Under the pieces are notes generated by a model. The model ran no database searches and was not told the DNA's origin. It saw only the letters and a list, made by a program, of their open reading frames with translations. The translations under genes were made by a program, and so were the position numbers. From DATDMG01 sp036518955 (GTDB lineage Bacteria; Actinomycetota; Actinomycetes; Actinomycetales; Kineosporiaceae), in contig DATDMG010000150.1 of NCBI GenBank assembly GCA_036518955.1, positions 1-12,984 on the forward strand: 12,984 bases of DNA. The letters are read 5' to 3'. Positions 1-6,395 of this stretch are shown piece after piece; position 1 is the stretch's first letter; every line of letters begins with the position of its first letter.

Positions 1-1145
1 TAGCCGGAGTCGACCAGATGCTCCTGCGGAAGCAGGCCCGTCTCGGCCAGGTGCTGGTGGATGGTGTCGGTCATCGCCACGTCGGGGACGGTCGCGAGGG
101 TGGTCTCCACGTTGATGATCAGGTTCGGAGGCTCGTCCTGCTCGTCGTGATCGCTCTGGCCGGTGCCGGTCGTGTCGGGGTTGCGGGTCGGGGTGCTGCA
201 GGTCTCGGTGAAGTGGACCTTATAGCCTTCCCAGCTGTGCTCGCGTTTGATGCTGTACCGGGCATCGACGTCGTACGGAGAGATGATCCGTAGATGGCCG
301 GGCGGGAGCCCGTCCCCGCCATCGCGTTCCTGCTCCCGCCGTCGCACCTCCTGTCTGCCGGTGGCGTTGTCGACGTCGCGGTAGAACTGCTGGATCCATA
401 CCCGGCGCAGCACGTCCACGGCCGGCAGTTCACGCAGCCAACCGGGCGCGGCCGGGGAGTACACCTGGTCGAGCAGGTGGTACCCGTCCCGCCCATAGGC
501 GACCATCAGCTCGGCCCTCTTCGTCTCGCTGGAGGGCAGCCGCAGGTTGTCGATCCTGGCCCCGTAGGTCTGCTGCCAGGTCGGATCGATCATCGAGGTG
601 AGCCACGCGGGGTGCGCGACCGCGAGGGCCTCCAACCCCGCCCGTAGCGTCTCCCCGGCCATCTCCAGCCGGTTCAGGTGCCGGATCGCACCCAGCACAT
701 GCGTGGAATCGGTCCGGGCCCGGCCGCCGGCCTTGACCAGCCCCATCCCGGCCAACCGTTCCAGCAGCGCATCCAGCGCCAGCAGCGTCAGGTCCCCGGC
801 GACCAGCCGGTCACGGAACTCACTGAGCACCGAGAAGTCGAAGCCCTCGTCCTCCAGCTCCAGGCCGAGGGCGTACTTCCAGGTGATCCGGTCCCGGACC
901 GCCTCGGCGGCCTGCCGGTCGGTCAGGTTCTCGGTGAACTGCAGCACCGCCACGATCATCAACTGGGCCGGGGAGATCCCCGGCTTGCCCCGCACCCCGA
1001 ACGCGTCGGCGAACCGCTCGTCGGCATACACCTCACCCAGCACATCCCGGATCCGCATCGCCAGGTTGCCCTTGCGAGAGGCCCTCCTCGCCACCCGCGC
1101 AGTCCCCTCAGGGACCTCCGGCTAGGGCATCGGCTGCATCGACAT
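1..1145 (-). pseudogene. IS1182-family transposase, 5' part, interrupted by an in-frame TAG; runs off the window
   Basis: Reading the minus strand from ATG 1145 gives one continuous frame of about 380 codons to base 1, broken only by TAG at 1124-1122 (codon 8). In the family this codon is usually Trp in a MxPxPWPxVP start. The rest matches actinobacterial IS1182/IS5-like DDE transposases: the N-terminal domain (VLGEVYADERF, GVRGKPGISP, ENLTDRQAAEAVR, GFDFSVLSEFRDRL), then the first catalytic Asp in ARTDSTHVLG (codon 710-708), then SPYDVDARYSIKRE, W.GYKVHFTET and EHLVDSG, whose Asp (codon 11-9) is probably the second catalytic residue. The last catalytic Glu and the C-terminus lie outside the window. 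Translation could restart at GTG 1094 or ATG 1058, so loss of function is likely but not certain. The terminal inverted repeat cannot be identified from one end alone. Confidence 0.88.
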
Positions 1146-1238
1146 GACATCCACCAGTCTGCGGTCGAACGAAGGGGGAAGGCGACCACAGCAAGATCCT
1201 TCACGACACGAACCCCGACATCACGCACCAGACCTGGC

Positions 1239-1409
1239 GTGTCCAGACTTAACCAACAGGGTCACCCCGACCTGCAATCGCTCGGCGACGACGCCGCAGA
1301 CATCGCCGCAATCGCCGACCTCCTCGCCACACTCGTCAACAAGCCCGCCGCCTACACAGTCGCCGCGATCCTTCTCAAACGCGGACTCCAGACGCTCTGC
1401 AACGGCTGA
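1239..1409 (+). CDS. short orphan reading frame, possible 3' remnant of a disrupted gene
   Basis: From GTG 1239 to TGA 1407-1409 there are 56 codons with strongly GC-rich third positions, as expected of real coding sequence here. The product has an Ala/Leu-rich helical character (DDAADIAAIADLLATL followed by AAYTVAAILLKRGLQTL). I do not recognise a family. No good Shine-Dalgarno precedes the GTG, and upstream in-frame sequence turns Arg/Thr/Pro-rich and unconvincing. It could be the C-terminal end of a gene cut by the adjacent transposase element, or a genuine small gene. It is oriented away from the transposase. A weak 6-bp hairpin (AGACCA/TGGTCT, 1409-1430) overlaps its stop codon. Confidence 0.3.
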   Translation: MSRLNQQGHPDLQSLGDDAADIAAIADLLATLVNKPAAYTVAAILLKRGLQTLCNG

Positions 1410-1492
1410 GACCACCAGCCCGAATGGTCTGACTCTCCCGGTCTTGCGGAGACGAAACATCCCATACTGAGAGGGATGGTCCAGATGCCCCC

Positions 1493-1511
1493 ACGCGCCG
1501 GACCGGCGCGT
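1493..1511. repeat. perfect 9+1+9 palindrome
   Basis: ACGCGCCGG A CCGGCGCGT is a perfect inverted repeat with a single central base. A one-base centre suits a protein-binding dyad at least as well as an RNA hairpin. It lies in a gene-poor segment, so no target gene can be named. Confidence 0.6.
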
Positions 1512-1526
1512 CAGCGCCGCACGCCG

Positions 1527-1543
1527 GCGCGGGCGGCCCGCGC
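1527..1543. repeat. perfect 8+1+8 palindrome
   Basis: GCGCGGGC G GCCCGCGC is a second odd-centred perfect palindrome, 15 bp after the one at 1493-1511. The short CGCCGGCG palindrome lies between them at 1522-1529. The composition is nearly pure G+C, so some dyad symmetry is expected by chance. Confidence 0.5.
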
Positions 1544-1758
1544 AGCGGGGGCGCCCTTGATCCAGTACAGGCAGACTCGTCAAGATCTAGAGGCGACAGC
1601 CGAACCCTCGCACCGGTCACCCACGGCTCAGACACTCCTCAGTCGCAACCGGCCGCATGGAGCCGCTCAGCTCCGCAGCCACCCGCACACCTCCCGGCCA
1701 CCAAGAGCAGTCCTGGGGAGGGCATCAGGCCTGCTCAGAGCAGCAAAACTGCACGCAG

Positions 1759-1849
1759 CGGAGGGCGAGGGATTCGAACCCCCGGGTACGGATGGTTACG
1801 CACCAGCGGTTTTCAAGACCGCCGCCATAGGCCACTCGGCCAGCCCTCC
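1759..1849 (-). tRNA. tRNA-Ser, anticodon UGA
   Basis: The minus strand folds as a class II tRNA of 91 nt. The acceptor stem GGAGGGC pairs with GCCCTCC, followed by discriminator G, which is usual for serine tRNAs. The D arm starts GGCCGAGTGG. The anticodon stem-loop is GCGGT-CTTGAAA-ACCGC with anticodon TGA (complement of 1813-1815). A long variable arm follows, then a T arm with GGTTCGAATCC. CCA is not encoded. It reads UCA (and by wobble other UCN) serine codons. Confidence 0.97.
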
Positions 1850-1853
1850 TCGG

Positions 1854-1889
1854 CCTCCTCGGGAGGAGGACGTGCCGTCCTGGGACGGC
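1854..1889 (-). terminator. tandem hairpin palindromes between the antiporter gene and tRNA-Ser
   Basis: Two perfect 7+2+7 palindromes lie 4 bp apart: CCTCCTC GG GAGGAGG (1854-1869) and GCCGTCC TG GGACGGC (1874-1889). They are about 60 nt past the antiporter stop codon and 4 nt before the mature 5' end of the tRNA. They could terminate antiporter transcription. The nearer one could also be a processing signal in a tRNA precursor. No T-tract follows, which is common in high-GC actinomycetes. Confidence 0.5.
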
Positions 1890-1946
1890 GAGGACCAGTG
1901 TGCCATCCCGCGCTCGTCGCTCGCGCGAGGGCGGCCTACCAGGTGG

Positions 1947-3428
1947 TCAGGACTTCGGCAGGCGGTGCGTGAACAGCTCCTCGAGCACCCCGGCGTCCGC
2001 CTCCTCGGCCAGCACGATCACCTCGTCCCCGGCACATAGTTCCGTATCGCCCCGGACCTGGACCAGTCGCCCGGCGCGACCGATCAGGCTGATCCACACC
2101 CCTTCGCTGAGGGAGAGATCGTCCAGGGCCTTCCCGTCAGCGGCGGCACCGCGACGGACGGTGTACCGGTGCAGGCCCTGCGGCTCGTCGCGCAGCCGGA
2201 GACCGACCGACCACGGCTCCTGCTCTACCACCCGGACGGGCAGCCTCAGCCGGGCGGCCACCCAGGGCACCAGGCCTCCCTGCACCACGACCGAGAAGAG
2301 GACGACGATGAACACGATGCCGTAGGCCCGTCCGCCGTCACCGCCGCCGCCCGAGGTCAGGATGTACGTTCCCAGCAGGACCGGCACGGCGCCCTTCAGA
2401 CCGGCCCAGAGCACGAACGCCCGCTCCGCCCGGGTCAGCCGCACCGGCAGGAGCACGAGCCCCACCAGCACCGGCCTGATGACGAACGCCAGCAGGGCCG
2501 CGAGCGCCAACCCGATCCCCAGGGCGTTCCCGCGCGTCAGCGAATGGACGGTCACGGTCAGGCCCAGCACGGTGAACGCCACGATCTCGCCGAGGCTGGC
2601 CAGGGCCGCGTGGAACCGCTCGATCTCCCGCTTGTACGGCGCCCGCTCGTCGCCGACGAGGATCCCCGCCACGAACACCGCGAGGAATCCGGACCCGTGC
2701 ACCACCGTGGTCACCCCGTAGATCAGCCCCGCGGCTGCGAGGACCCGGATCGCGTAGAGCCCCTCCGACGGCAGCGGCAGTCTGCGCATCATCAACACGA
2801 GCAGGCGGCCCCCCGCCCAACCCACCGCCGCACCCACGCCCATCTGCAACGCGAACGTCTGGACGGCGGTCACCACGGCTCCCACATCCGACGCCGACCG
2901 ACTGCTGCTGATGATGGCGACCATGAGGGCGATCCCCACCGGGTCGTTGGCGCCCGACTCGCCCTCCAGCAGGGTGCCGGTGCGCCCGGCGACCTCGCGC
3001 CGTCCGAGGACCGAGAAGACCACGGCCGGATCCGTCGGCGACAGCGCCGTCCCCAGCAGCAACGCCATCCGCCAGTCGAAGCTGAACAGCCAGTGCGCCG
3101 CCAGGGCCAGCGCCACGGCCGTGACGACCGTGCCGGCCGCGCCCACCCAGATGATCGCGGCGCCGTTCCGCCGGAAGCGGGACCAGCCGATCCCCATCCC
3201 ACCGTTGAAGAGGATCACCACCAGGGCGACCGTGACGATCCCCTGGACATTCTCGATCGATCGTGGCGTCAGGTCCGGGACGACGTCGCTCGCGACGGCG
3301 GCGCAGACCAGGAAGATCGCCGGAGCGGGAACGCCGAACCGTTCACTCACTCGATTTGAGAAGACAGCTAGCAGGAGAACAGCACAGACGATGCTGATGT
3401 CCGCACCAAAAGAGAGGACGTCGTTCAC
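1947..3428 (-). CDS. CPA1-type monovalent cation/proton antiporter with RCK_C-like tail (NhaP2/CvrA-like)
   Basis: This is a predicted 493-residue inner-membrane antiporter exchanging K+ or Na+ for H+. Residues 1-395 hold about 12-13 hydrophobic helices with the family's hallmarks: LSPTDPAVVF (Asp133), the EGESGANDP motif (Asn161, Asp162 at the ion site), IRPV (Arg318) and GLKGAVP (345-350 region, Lys where many relatives have Arg). Residues about 405-485 are soluble and resemble the RCK_C/TrkA-C regulatory domain (YTVRRG, DLSLSEGVWISLIGR, GDEVIVLAEE), the architecture of NhaP2-like K+/H+ antiporters. The start is taken as GTG 3428 because homology begins there (VNDVLSFGADI). AAGGG lies 6 nt upstream and a GGAGG abuts the start. 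The frame stays open further upstream, but that part is Arg/Pro-rich and not protein-like. It is divergent from the membrane protein gene at 3614, with 185 bp between. The ion cannot be assigned from sequence alone. Confidence 0.92.
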   Translation of the reverse strand: MNDVLSFGADISIVCAVLLLAVFSNRVSERFGVPAPAIFLVCAAVASDVVPDLTPRSIENVQGIVTVALVVILFNGGMGIGWSRFRRNGAAIIWVGAAGTVVTAVALALAAHWLFSFDWRMALLLGTALSPTDPAVVFSVLGRREVAGRTGTLLEGESGANDPVGIALMVAIISSSRSASDVGAVVTAVQTFALQMGVGAAVGWAGGRLLVLMMRRLPLPSEGLYAIRVLAAAGLIYGVTTVVHGSGFLAVFVAGILVGDERAPYKREIERFHAALASLGEIVAFTVLGLTVTVHSLTRGNALGIGLALAALLAFVIRPVLVGLVLLPVRLTRAERAFVLWAGLKGAVPVLLGTYILTSGGGGDGGRAYGIVFIVVLFSVVVQGGLVPWVAARLRLPVRVVEQEPWSVGLRLRDEPQGLHRYTVRRGAAADGKALDDLSLSEGVWISLIGRAGRLVQVRGDTELCAGDEVIVLAEEADAGVLEELFTHRLPKS

Positions 3429-3601
3429 CCTCCGCCCTTCTCCCGTCCGCCATGCTTTCCCCAGGGTAATCGGGGGAGGCTGTAGCAGCGCCGTCGGACC
3501 GGGGACGCCACGGGGGAGTCGGCCCGGGAGCGCCGCCGCACGGCGCCCGCCGGTAGGTTTCGCGCTGGCAAAGCCGCCCCGGCACCGGACGGGTCCCCAG
3601 G

Positions 3602-3607
3602 TAGGTT
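3602..3607 (+). promoter_or_regulatory. candidate -10 box (TAGGTT) for a leaderless transcript
   Basis: TAGGTT fits the actinobacterial TAnnnT -10 pattern and ends 6 nt before GTG 3614, placing +1 on the start codon itself. No Shine-Dalgarno precedes the GTG, which agrees with a leaderless mRNA. No clear -35 is seen. GGTAGGTT occurs twice (3552-3559 and 3600-3607), so the upstream copy may be a second promoter or a regulator half-site. Confidence 0.45.
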
Positions 3608-3613
3608 CCGAGC

Positions 3614-4231
3614 GTGACCACGACTCACCGGGCCGTCGTACCCTCCGAGAGCGTTCCCGCCACGGCCGTCGCCGGGGCGGAGGGGAACGAACGCCTGACG
3701 GCCTGGACGGGCGCCGCCCTCCTTCTCGGATTCGGGGCCGAGGGGCTGACGATCCTCGACGTCCGCTGGTACCTGAAATGGCACATCCTGATCGGCTACG
3801 CACTGCTGGTCCCGGTCGCACTCAAGGTGGCGACCACGGGCTACCGCTTCGCCCGCTACTACACCAACGCACCTGCCTACCGGCGCAAGGGTCCCCCGCG
3901 GCTGCTCCTCCGGATCCTCGGCCCCTTCATGATCATACTGACGGTGGCGGTGCTCCTGACCGGGGTCGGCCTGATGGTCACCAGCGGGCAGCGTCACCAG
4001 CTCGAGGTACTCCACAAGGTCAGCTTCATCGCCTGGTTCGGGGTGACCAGCATTCACGTCCTGGCCTACGTGTGGCGCCTCCCGCAGCTGATGATCAGGG
4101 ATCTCCTCGGGCGCGGAACCCCTCGCTCCGCCGCGCTCCAACGCGTCCTGCTGTCGGTGGGGTCCGGCGCCGCCGGCCTGGCCCTCGGCGTCGTCCTGCT
4201 GCCCTGGATCACGAGCTACGTCGGCGGCTGA
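3614..4231 (+). CDS. multi-helix membrane protein, cytochrome-b-like (DUF4405/b561-like fold suspected)
   Basis: This 205-residue protein has hydrophobic segments at about 28-50, 56-77, 105-123, 134-155 and 178-199. Histidines fall inside or at the ends of helices: His57 (WHILIG), His134 and His148. The last two share one helix at a 14-residue spacing, the pattern that brackets b-type hemes in di-heme four-helix bundles. GYRFARYYTNAPAYRRKG after the second helix is a basic cytoplasmic-type loop. The likely role is a membrane electron carrier or sensor, but fewer His than a full di-heme protein means heme binding is an inference. The start is GTG 3614, consistent with leaderless initiation. 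The gene stands alone on the plus strand, divergent from the antiporter and convergent with the small CxxCH gene. Confidence 0.75.
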   Translation: MTTTHRAVVPSESVPATAVAGAEGNERLTAWTGAALLLGFGAEGLTILDVRWYLKWHILIGYALLVPVALKVATTGYRFARYYTNAPAYRRKGPPRLLLRILGPFMIILTVAVLLTGVGLMVTSGQRHQLEVLHKVSFIAWFGVTSIHVLAYVWRLPQLMIRDLLGRGTPRSAALQRVLLSVGSGAAGLALGVVLLPWITSYVGG

Positions 4232-4263
4232 CAGCGGCTGACCACCCGTTGACGATGCCAGGA

Positions 4264-4332
4264 CCGCCAGGCCCACGCCACGTGCGCCGACCGACCGGGA
4301 GCGCCATCGCTGCCCCCAGGAGGGCCTGGCGG
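4264..4332. terminator. 11-bp inverted repeat between convergent genes
   Basis: CCGCCAGGCCC (4264-4274) and GGGCCTGGCGG (4322-4332) are exact complements separated by 47 nt. The element lies 32 nt past the stop of the plus-strand membrane gene and 37 nt past the stop of the minus-strand small gene, a natural place for a bidirectional terminator. The long GC-rich loop also contains CACGTG, so a more elaborate structure or a protein site is possible. Confidence 0.4.
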
Positions 4333-4369
4333 GGCGATGATGGCGTTCCCGGTCGAGGTGACCAGAGGG

Positions 4370-4495
4370 TCAGTCGGCGTCGAGCCCGTGGCAGATGGTC
4401 CCGTCACACCCTTCGTCGGTCCCATGACACACGGCGCAGATCTCCTCGAACTCCTGACAATCGACAACTGTGTGAAAAGTCTGCGTAGGAGACAT
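4370..4495 (-). CDS. 41-residue Cys/His-rich small protein with a CxxCH motif
   Basis: From ATG 4495 to TGA 4372-4370 the frame encodes a short acidic protein starting MSPTQTFHTVVDCQEF. The second half holds two similar units, CAVCHGTDEG then CDGTICHGLDAD: CxxCH followed by Cx4CH, each ending HG.D. There are five Cys and three His in all, suggesting metal binding (zinc or iron) or, less likely, covalent heme. There is no signal peptide, so a periplasmic c-type cytochrome is doubtful. Start choice rests on a strong ribosome site, AAAGGGA, 6 nt upstream. A longer 61-codon frame from 4555 has no such support. Its neighbour on the other strand is the cytochrome-b-like membrane gene, so a redox link is possible. 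I do not recognise a named family. Confidence 0.6.
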   Translation of the reverse strand: MSPTQTFHTVVDCQEFEEICAVCHGTDEGCDGTICHGLDAD

Positions 4496-4501
4496 CGGAC
4501 A

Positions 4502-4508
4502 TCCCTTT
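4502..4508 (-). promoter_or_regulatory. ribosome binding site AAAGGGA that decides the start of the small CxxCH gene
   Basis: On the minus strand AAAGGGA is followed by TGTCCG and then ATG 4495. This spacing is good for that ATG. It rules out ATG 4502, which overlaps the site and lies in another frame, and disfavours the upstream in-frame start at 4555. Confidence 0.6.
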
Positions 4509-4658
4509 CGTCGGCGCCTTTCCCACCACGAGGAGGCCGTTCCAGGGTCGTCCACCCGAACGTTTGACCGGCGGGCAGAAGGTCCCGCGAGGCGAAATCT
4601 CCCCCGTGGCTGAGGTCACAGCGATCCAGGGCGGCAGATCGGACTCACATCCCGCGGT

Positions 4659-5285
4659 TCAGATCCAGATGGCGGGATCGACGACGTCCGCGTCGGGCGG
4701 GGGAACGGTCACCGGCTCCGGGTGCGGGACCTCGGCACCGCCGCGCTCCCGGACCCGTCCCGGGACACCCACCACCACGGCGCCCGGGGGGACGTCCCGC
4801 ACCACGACGGCGTTGGCGCCCACCTGGGCGCCCCGCCCGATCGTGATCGGCCCGAGCACCCGCGCCCCCGCGCCGACCGTGACGCCGTCGTCCAGCGTCG
4901 GGTGACGCTTCGCCTTCTCCAGGCTGCGGCCGCCGAGCGTGACTCCCTGGTAGAGCATCACGTCGTCACCGATCTCCGCCGTCTCACCGACCACGACCCC
5001 CATCCCGTGGTCGATGAAGAACCGCCGCCCGATCCTTGCCCCCGGATGAATCTCCACCCCGGTGATCGCGCGCCCGAACTGGGAGAGCAGGCGCGCCACC
5101 AGGTAGTGCCGCTTGAGCCAGAGGGCATGACTGACGCGGTGCAACCAGAGCGCGTGCAGGCCGGGATAGCTGAGCACCACTTCGGCACGGCTCCGCGCCG
5201 CCGGGTCGCGCGCCATCGCGGTCGACACGTCCTCGCCCAGGAGCGTGCGCCAACCGAGCGTCCGGTGCACCGGTCCGTGATGCAC
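4659..5285 (-). CDS. cysE: serine O-acetyltransferase
   Basis: The enzyme makes O-acetylserine from serine and acetyl-CoA, the step before CysK. From GTG 5285 it is 208 residues. The N-terminal helical part ends in SYPGLHALWLHRVSHALW. A left-handed beta-helix of hexapeptide repeats follows at about 78-178 (GVEIHPGARIG, FFIDHGMGVVVGETAEIGDDVMLY in part, GVTLGG). Catalytic His are expected at 93 (DHG) and 128 (KRHPTL). The C-terminal extension is Pro-rich and ends in Ile208, the residue CysE inserts into the CysK active site in the cysteine synthase complex. GTG 5285 lies 5 nt after the cysK stop, suggesting translational coupling. GTG 5270 is an equally possible start, and neither has a clear Shine-Dalgarno. 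It is the short actinobacterial form of CysE, lacking a long N-terminal domain. Confidence 0.94.
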   Translation of the reverse strand: MHHGPVHRTLGWRTLLGEDVSTAMARDPAARSRAEVVLSYPGLHALWLHRVSHALWLKRHYLVARLLSQFGRAITGVEIHPGARIGRRFFIDHGMGVVVGETAEIGDDVMLYQGVTLGGRSLEKAKRHPTLDDGVTVGAGARVLGPITIGRGAQVGANAVVVRDVPPGAVVVGVPGRVRERGGAEVPHPEPVTVPPPDADVVDPAIWI

Positions 5286-5290
5286 GATCG

Positions 5291-6220
5291 TCAGTCGAGC
5301 AGGTCGGAGAACAGTACGGTCGAAAGGTACCGCTCCCCGAACGACGGGATGATGACGACGATGTTCCGGCCCGCGAACTCCGGACGCCGGGCCACCTGCG
5401 TGGCCGCCCACAGCGCCGCGCCGGACGAGATCCCGACCAGCAGGCCTTCCTCCTTGGCAGCGCGCCGGGCGTAGCTGAGAGCCTCCTCATTGGGGCAGTC
5501 GAGCACCTCGTCGTAGATGCCGCGATCCAGGACCTCGGGCACGAAGTTCGCCCCGATGCCCTGGATCGGGTGGCCGGACGGGGCGCCGCCGTTGAGGATC
5601 GGCGACGCCGCCGGTTCCACCGCGAAGATCTTCAGCTCCGGCACGCGCGGCTTGAGCACCTGGCCCACCCCGGTGATGGTGCCGCCGGTACCGATGCCTG
5701 CGACGAACGCCGCGATGTCGCCGCCGGTGTCCTTCCAGATCTCCTCGGCGGTGGTCCGGCGGTGGATCTCGGGGTTCGCCGAGTTGGCGAACTGCCGCAC
5801 CAGGACGGCGTTGTCGGCCGCCCCGATCTCCTCCGCCTTCGCGACAGCGCCCTTCATGCCTTCGGCGGCCGGCGTCAGCACCAGCTCGGCGCCGTAGGCC
5901 CGGAGCAGAGCACGACGCTCCTTGCTCATCGAGTCCGGCATGGTGAGGACGACGCGGTAGCCGCGCGCGGCGCCGACCATCGCCAAGGCGATGCCGGTGT
6001 TGCCGCTCGTCGCCTCGACGATCGTCCCGCCGGGGCGAAGCTCCCCGGACTCCTCAGCAGCGTCGATCATGGACACGCCGATCCGGTCCTTGACGCTGCT
6101 GGCGGGGTTGTAGAACTCCAGCTTGGCTAAGACATTGCCCTCGGCGCCGTCCGTGATCCGATTGATCCGGACCAGCGGAGTGTTGCCGATGAGCCTGGTC
6201 ACGTCCTCGTAGATCGGCAT
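5291..6220 (-). CDS. cysK: cysteine synthase A (O-acetylserine sulfhydrylase)
   Basis: This PLP enzyme converts O-acetylserine and sulfide to cysteine. From ATG 6220 it has 309 residues, the usual length. Visible features are IYEDVTRLIGNTPLV at the N-terminus, the PLP lysine Lys44 in NPASSVKDR, the substrate loop TSGNTG (71-76), the phosphate loop GTGGT (177-181) and GISSGAA (264 onward, Ser binding the PLP ring nitrogen). ATG 6220 fits the family start and has GGTGG 8 nt upstream. GTG 6232, four codons earlier, is a minor alternative. cysE follows after 5 nt, so the two are one operon. The 180-bp upstream region holds a dyad and a foldable leader described separately. Confidence 0.96.
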   Translation of the reverse strand: MPIYEDVTRLIGNTPLVRINRITDGAEGNVLAKLEFYNPASSVKDRIGVSMIDAAEESGELRPGGTIVEATSGNTGIALAMVGAARGYRVVLTMPDSMSKERRALLRAYGAELVLTPAAEGMKGAVAKAEEIGAADNAVLVRQFANSANPEIHRRTTAEEIWKDTGGDIAAFVAGIGTGGTITGVGQVLKPRVPELKIFAVEPAASPILNGGAPSGHPIQGIGANFVPEVLDRGIYDEVLDCPNEEALSYARRAAKEEGLLVGISSGAALWAATQVARRPEFAGRNIVVIIPSFGERYLSTVLFSDLLD

Positions 6221-6288
6221 CGTGCAGTCCACCGCCTTGTCAGCTCACGGCTCCGGGCTCGTGAGGTCGTGTTCTCGGATATTCCGTG

Positions 6289-6355
6289 ACCGAGGGCACC
6301 GCCGTTGGCCGGCCTTGGCCGGTCAGCGGGTGACAACTCGAAAGTGTCCCTCGGT
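6289..6355 (-). other. potential structured leader upstream of cysK
   Basis: ACCGAGGG (6289-6296) and CCCTCGGT (6348-6355) are perfect complements that could close a long stem. Inside them is a perfect hairpin, CCGGCC TT GGCCGG (6309-6322). If transcription starts near 6361, this would fold in the cysK leader RNA. It matches no riboswitch class I know, and no Cys-rich leader peptide is visible. Attenuation is only a possibility. Confidence 0.35.
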
Positions 6356-6367
6356 GTTCCGGCGCGC

Positions 6368-6395
6368 AGTTTACTCCACTTGTCCAGTCGACAAG
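6368..6395 (-). promoter_or_regulatory. candidate cysK promoter with overlapping 6+5+6 dyad
   Basis: On the minus strand TAAACT (6373-6368) fits the TAnnnT -10 pattern. Immediately upstream, CTTGTC-GACTG-GACAAG (6395-6379) forms a perfect inverted repeat, and TTGTCG inside it resembles a -35 with 15-bp spacing. A regulator bound to this dyad would block the promoter. The dyad also starts 6 nt past the stop of the upstream gene, so a weak terminator is the alternative reading. Confidence 0.4.

Larger units (their letters stand above)
1410..1758. other. 349-bp stretch without a convincing gene
   Basis: No frame on either strand shows family motifs. An open plus-strand frame crosses the tRNA gene, which rules it out as protein-coding. 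What can be seen is GC-rich dyad symmetry at 1493-1543 and a 6+1+6 inverted repeat at 1731-1743 (CTGCTC A GAGCAG). The latter lies 16 nt beyond the 3' end of the minus-strand tRNA and may be its terminator, though it has no T-tract. Confidence 0.5.

Noticed and set aside
1476..2039. Plus-strand frame of 187 codons
   Set aside because: It reads straight through the antisense of tRNA-Ser (giving the familiar GEGFEPP-type artefact) and through the twin palindromes. No domain or good start.
3429..3613. Possible c-di-AMP (ydaO-type) riboswitch before the antiporter
   Set aside because: K+ transporters in actinobacteria can carry one, but the conserved core segments could not be matched on the minus strand, and a short leader is as likely.
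3429..3821. N-terminal extension of the antiporter frame to ATG 3821
   Set aside because: The added residues are Arg/Pro-rich, antisense to the membrane protein gene, and unlike any antiporter N-terminus. Homology begins at GTG 3428.
3425..4276. 283-codon minus-strand frame opposite the cytochrome-b-like gene
   Set aside because: Composition is Gly/Asp/Gln/Arg-rich shadow sequence. The plus-strand frame has clear membrane helices and positioned histidines.
4370..4495. Periplasmic c-type cytochrome from the CxxCH motif
   Set aside because: There is no signal peptide or membrane anchor, the second unit has Cx4CH, and the chain is very short. Metal binding fits better.
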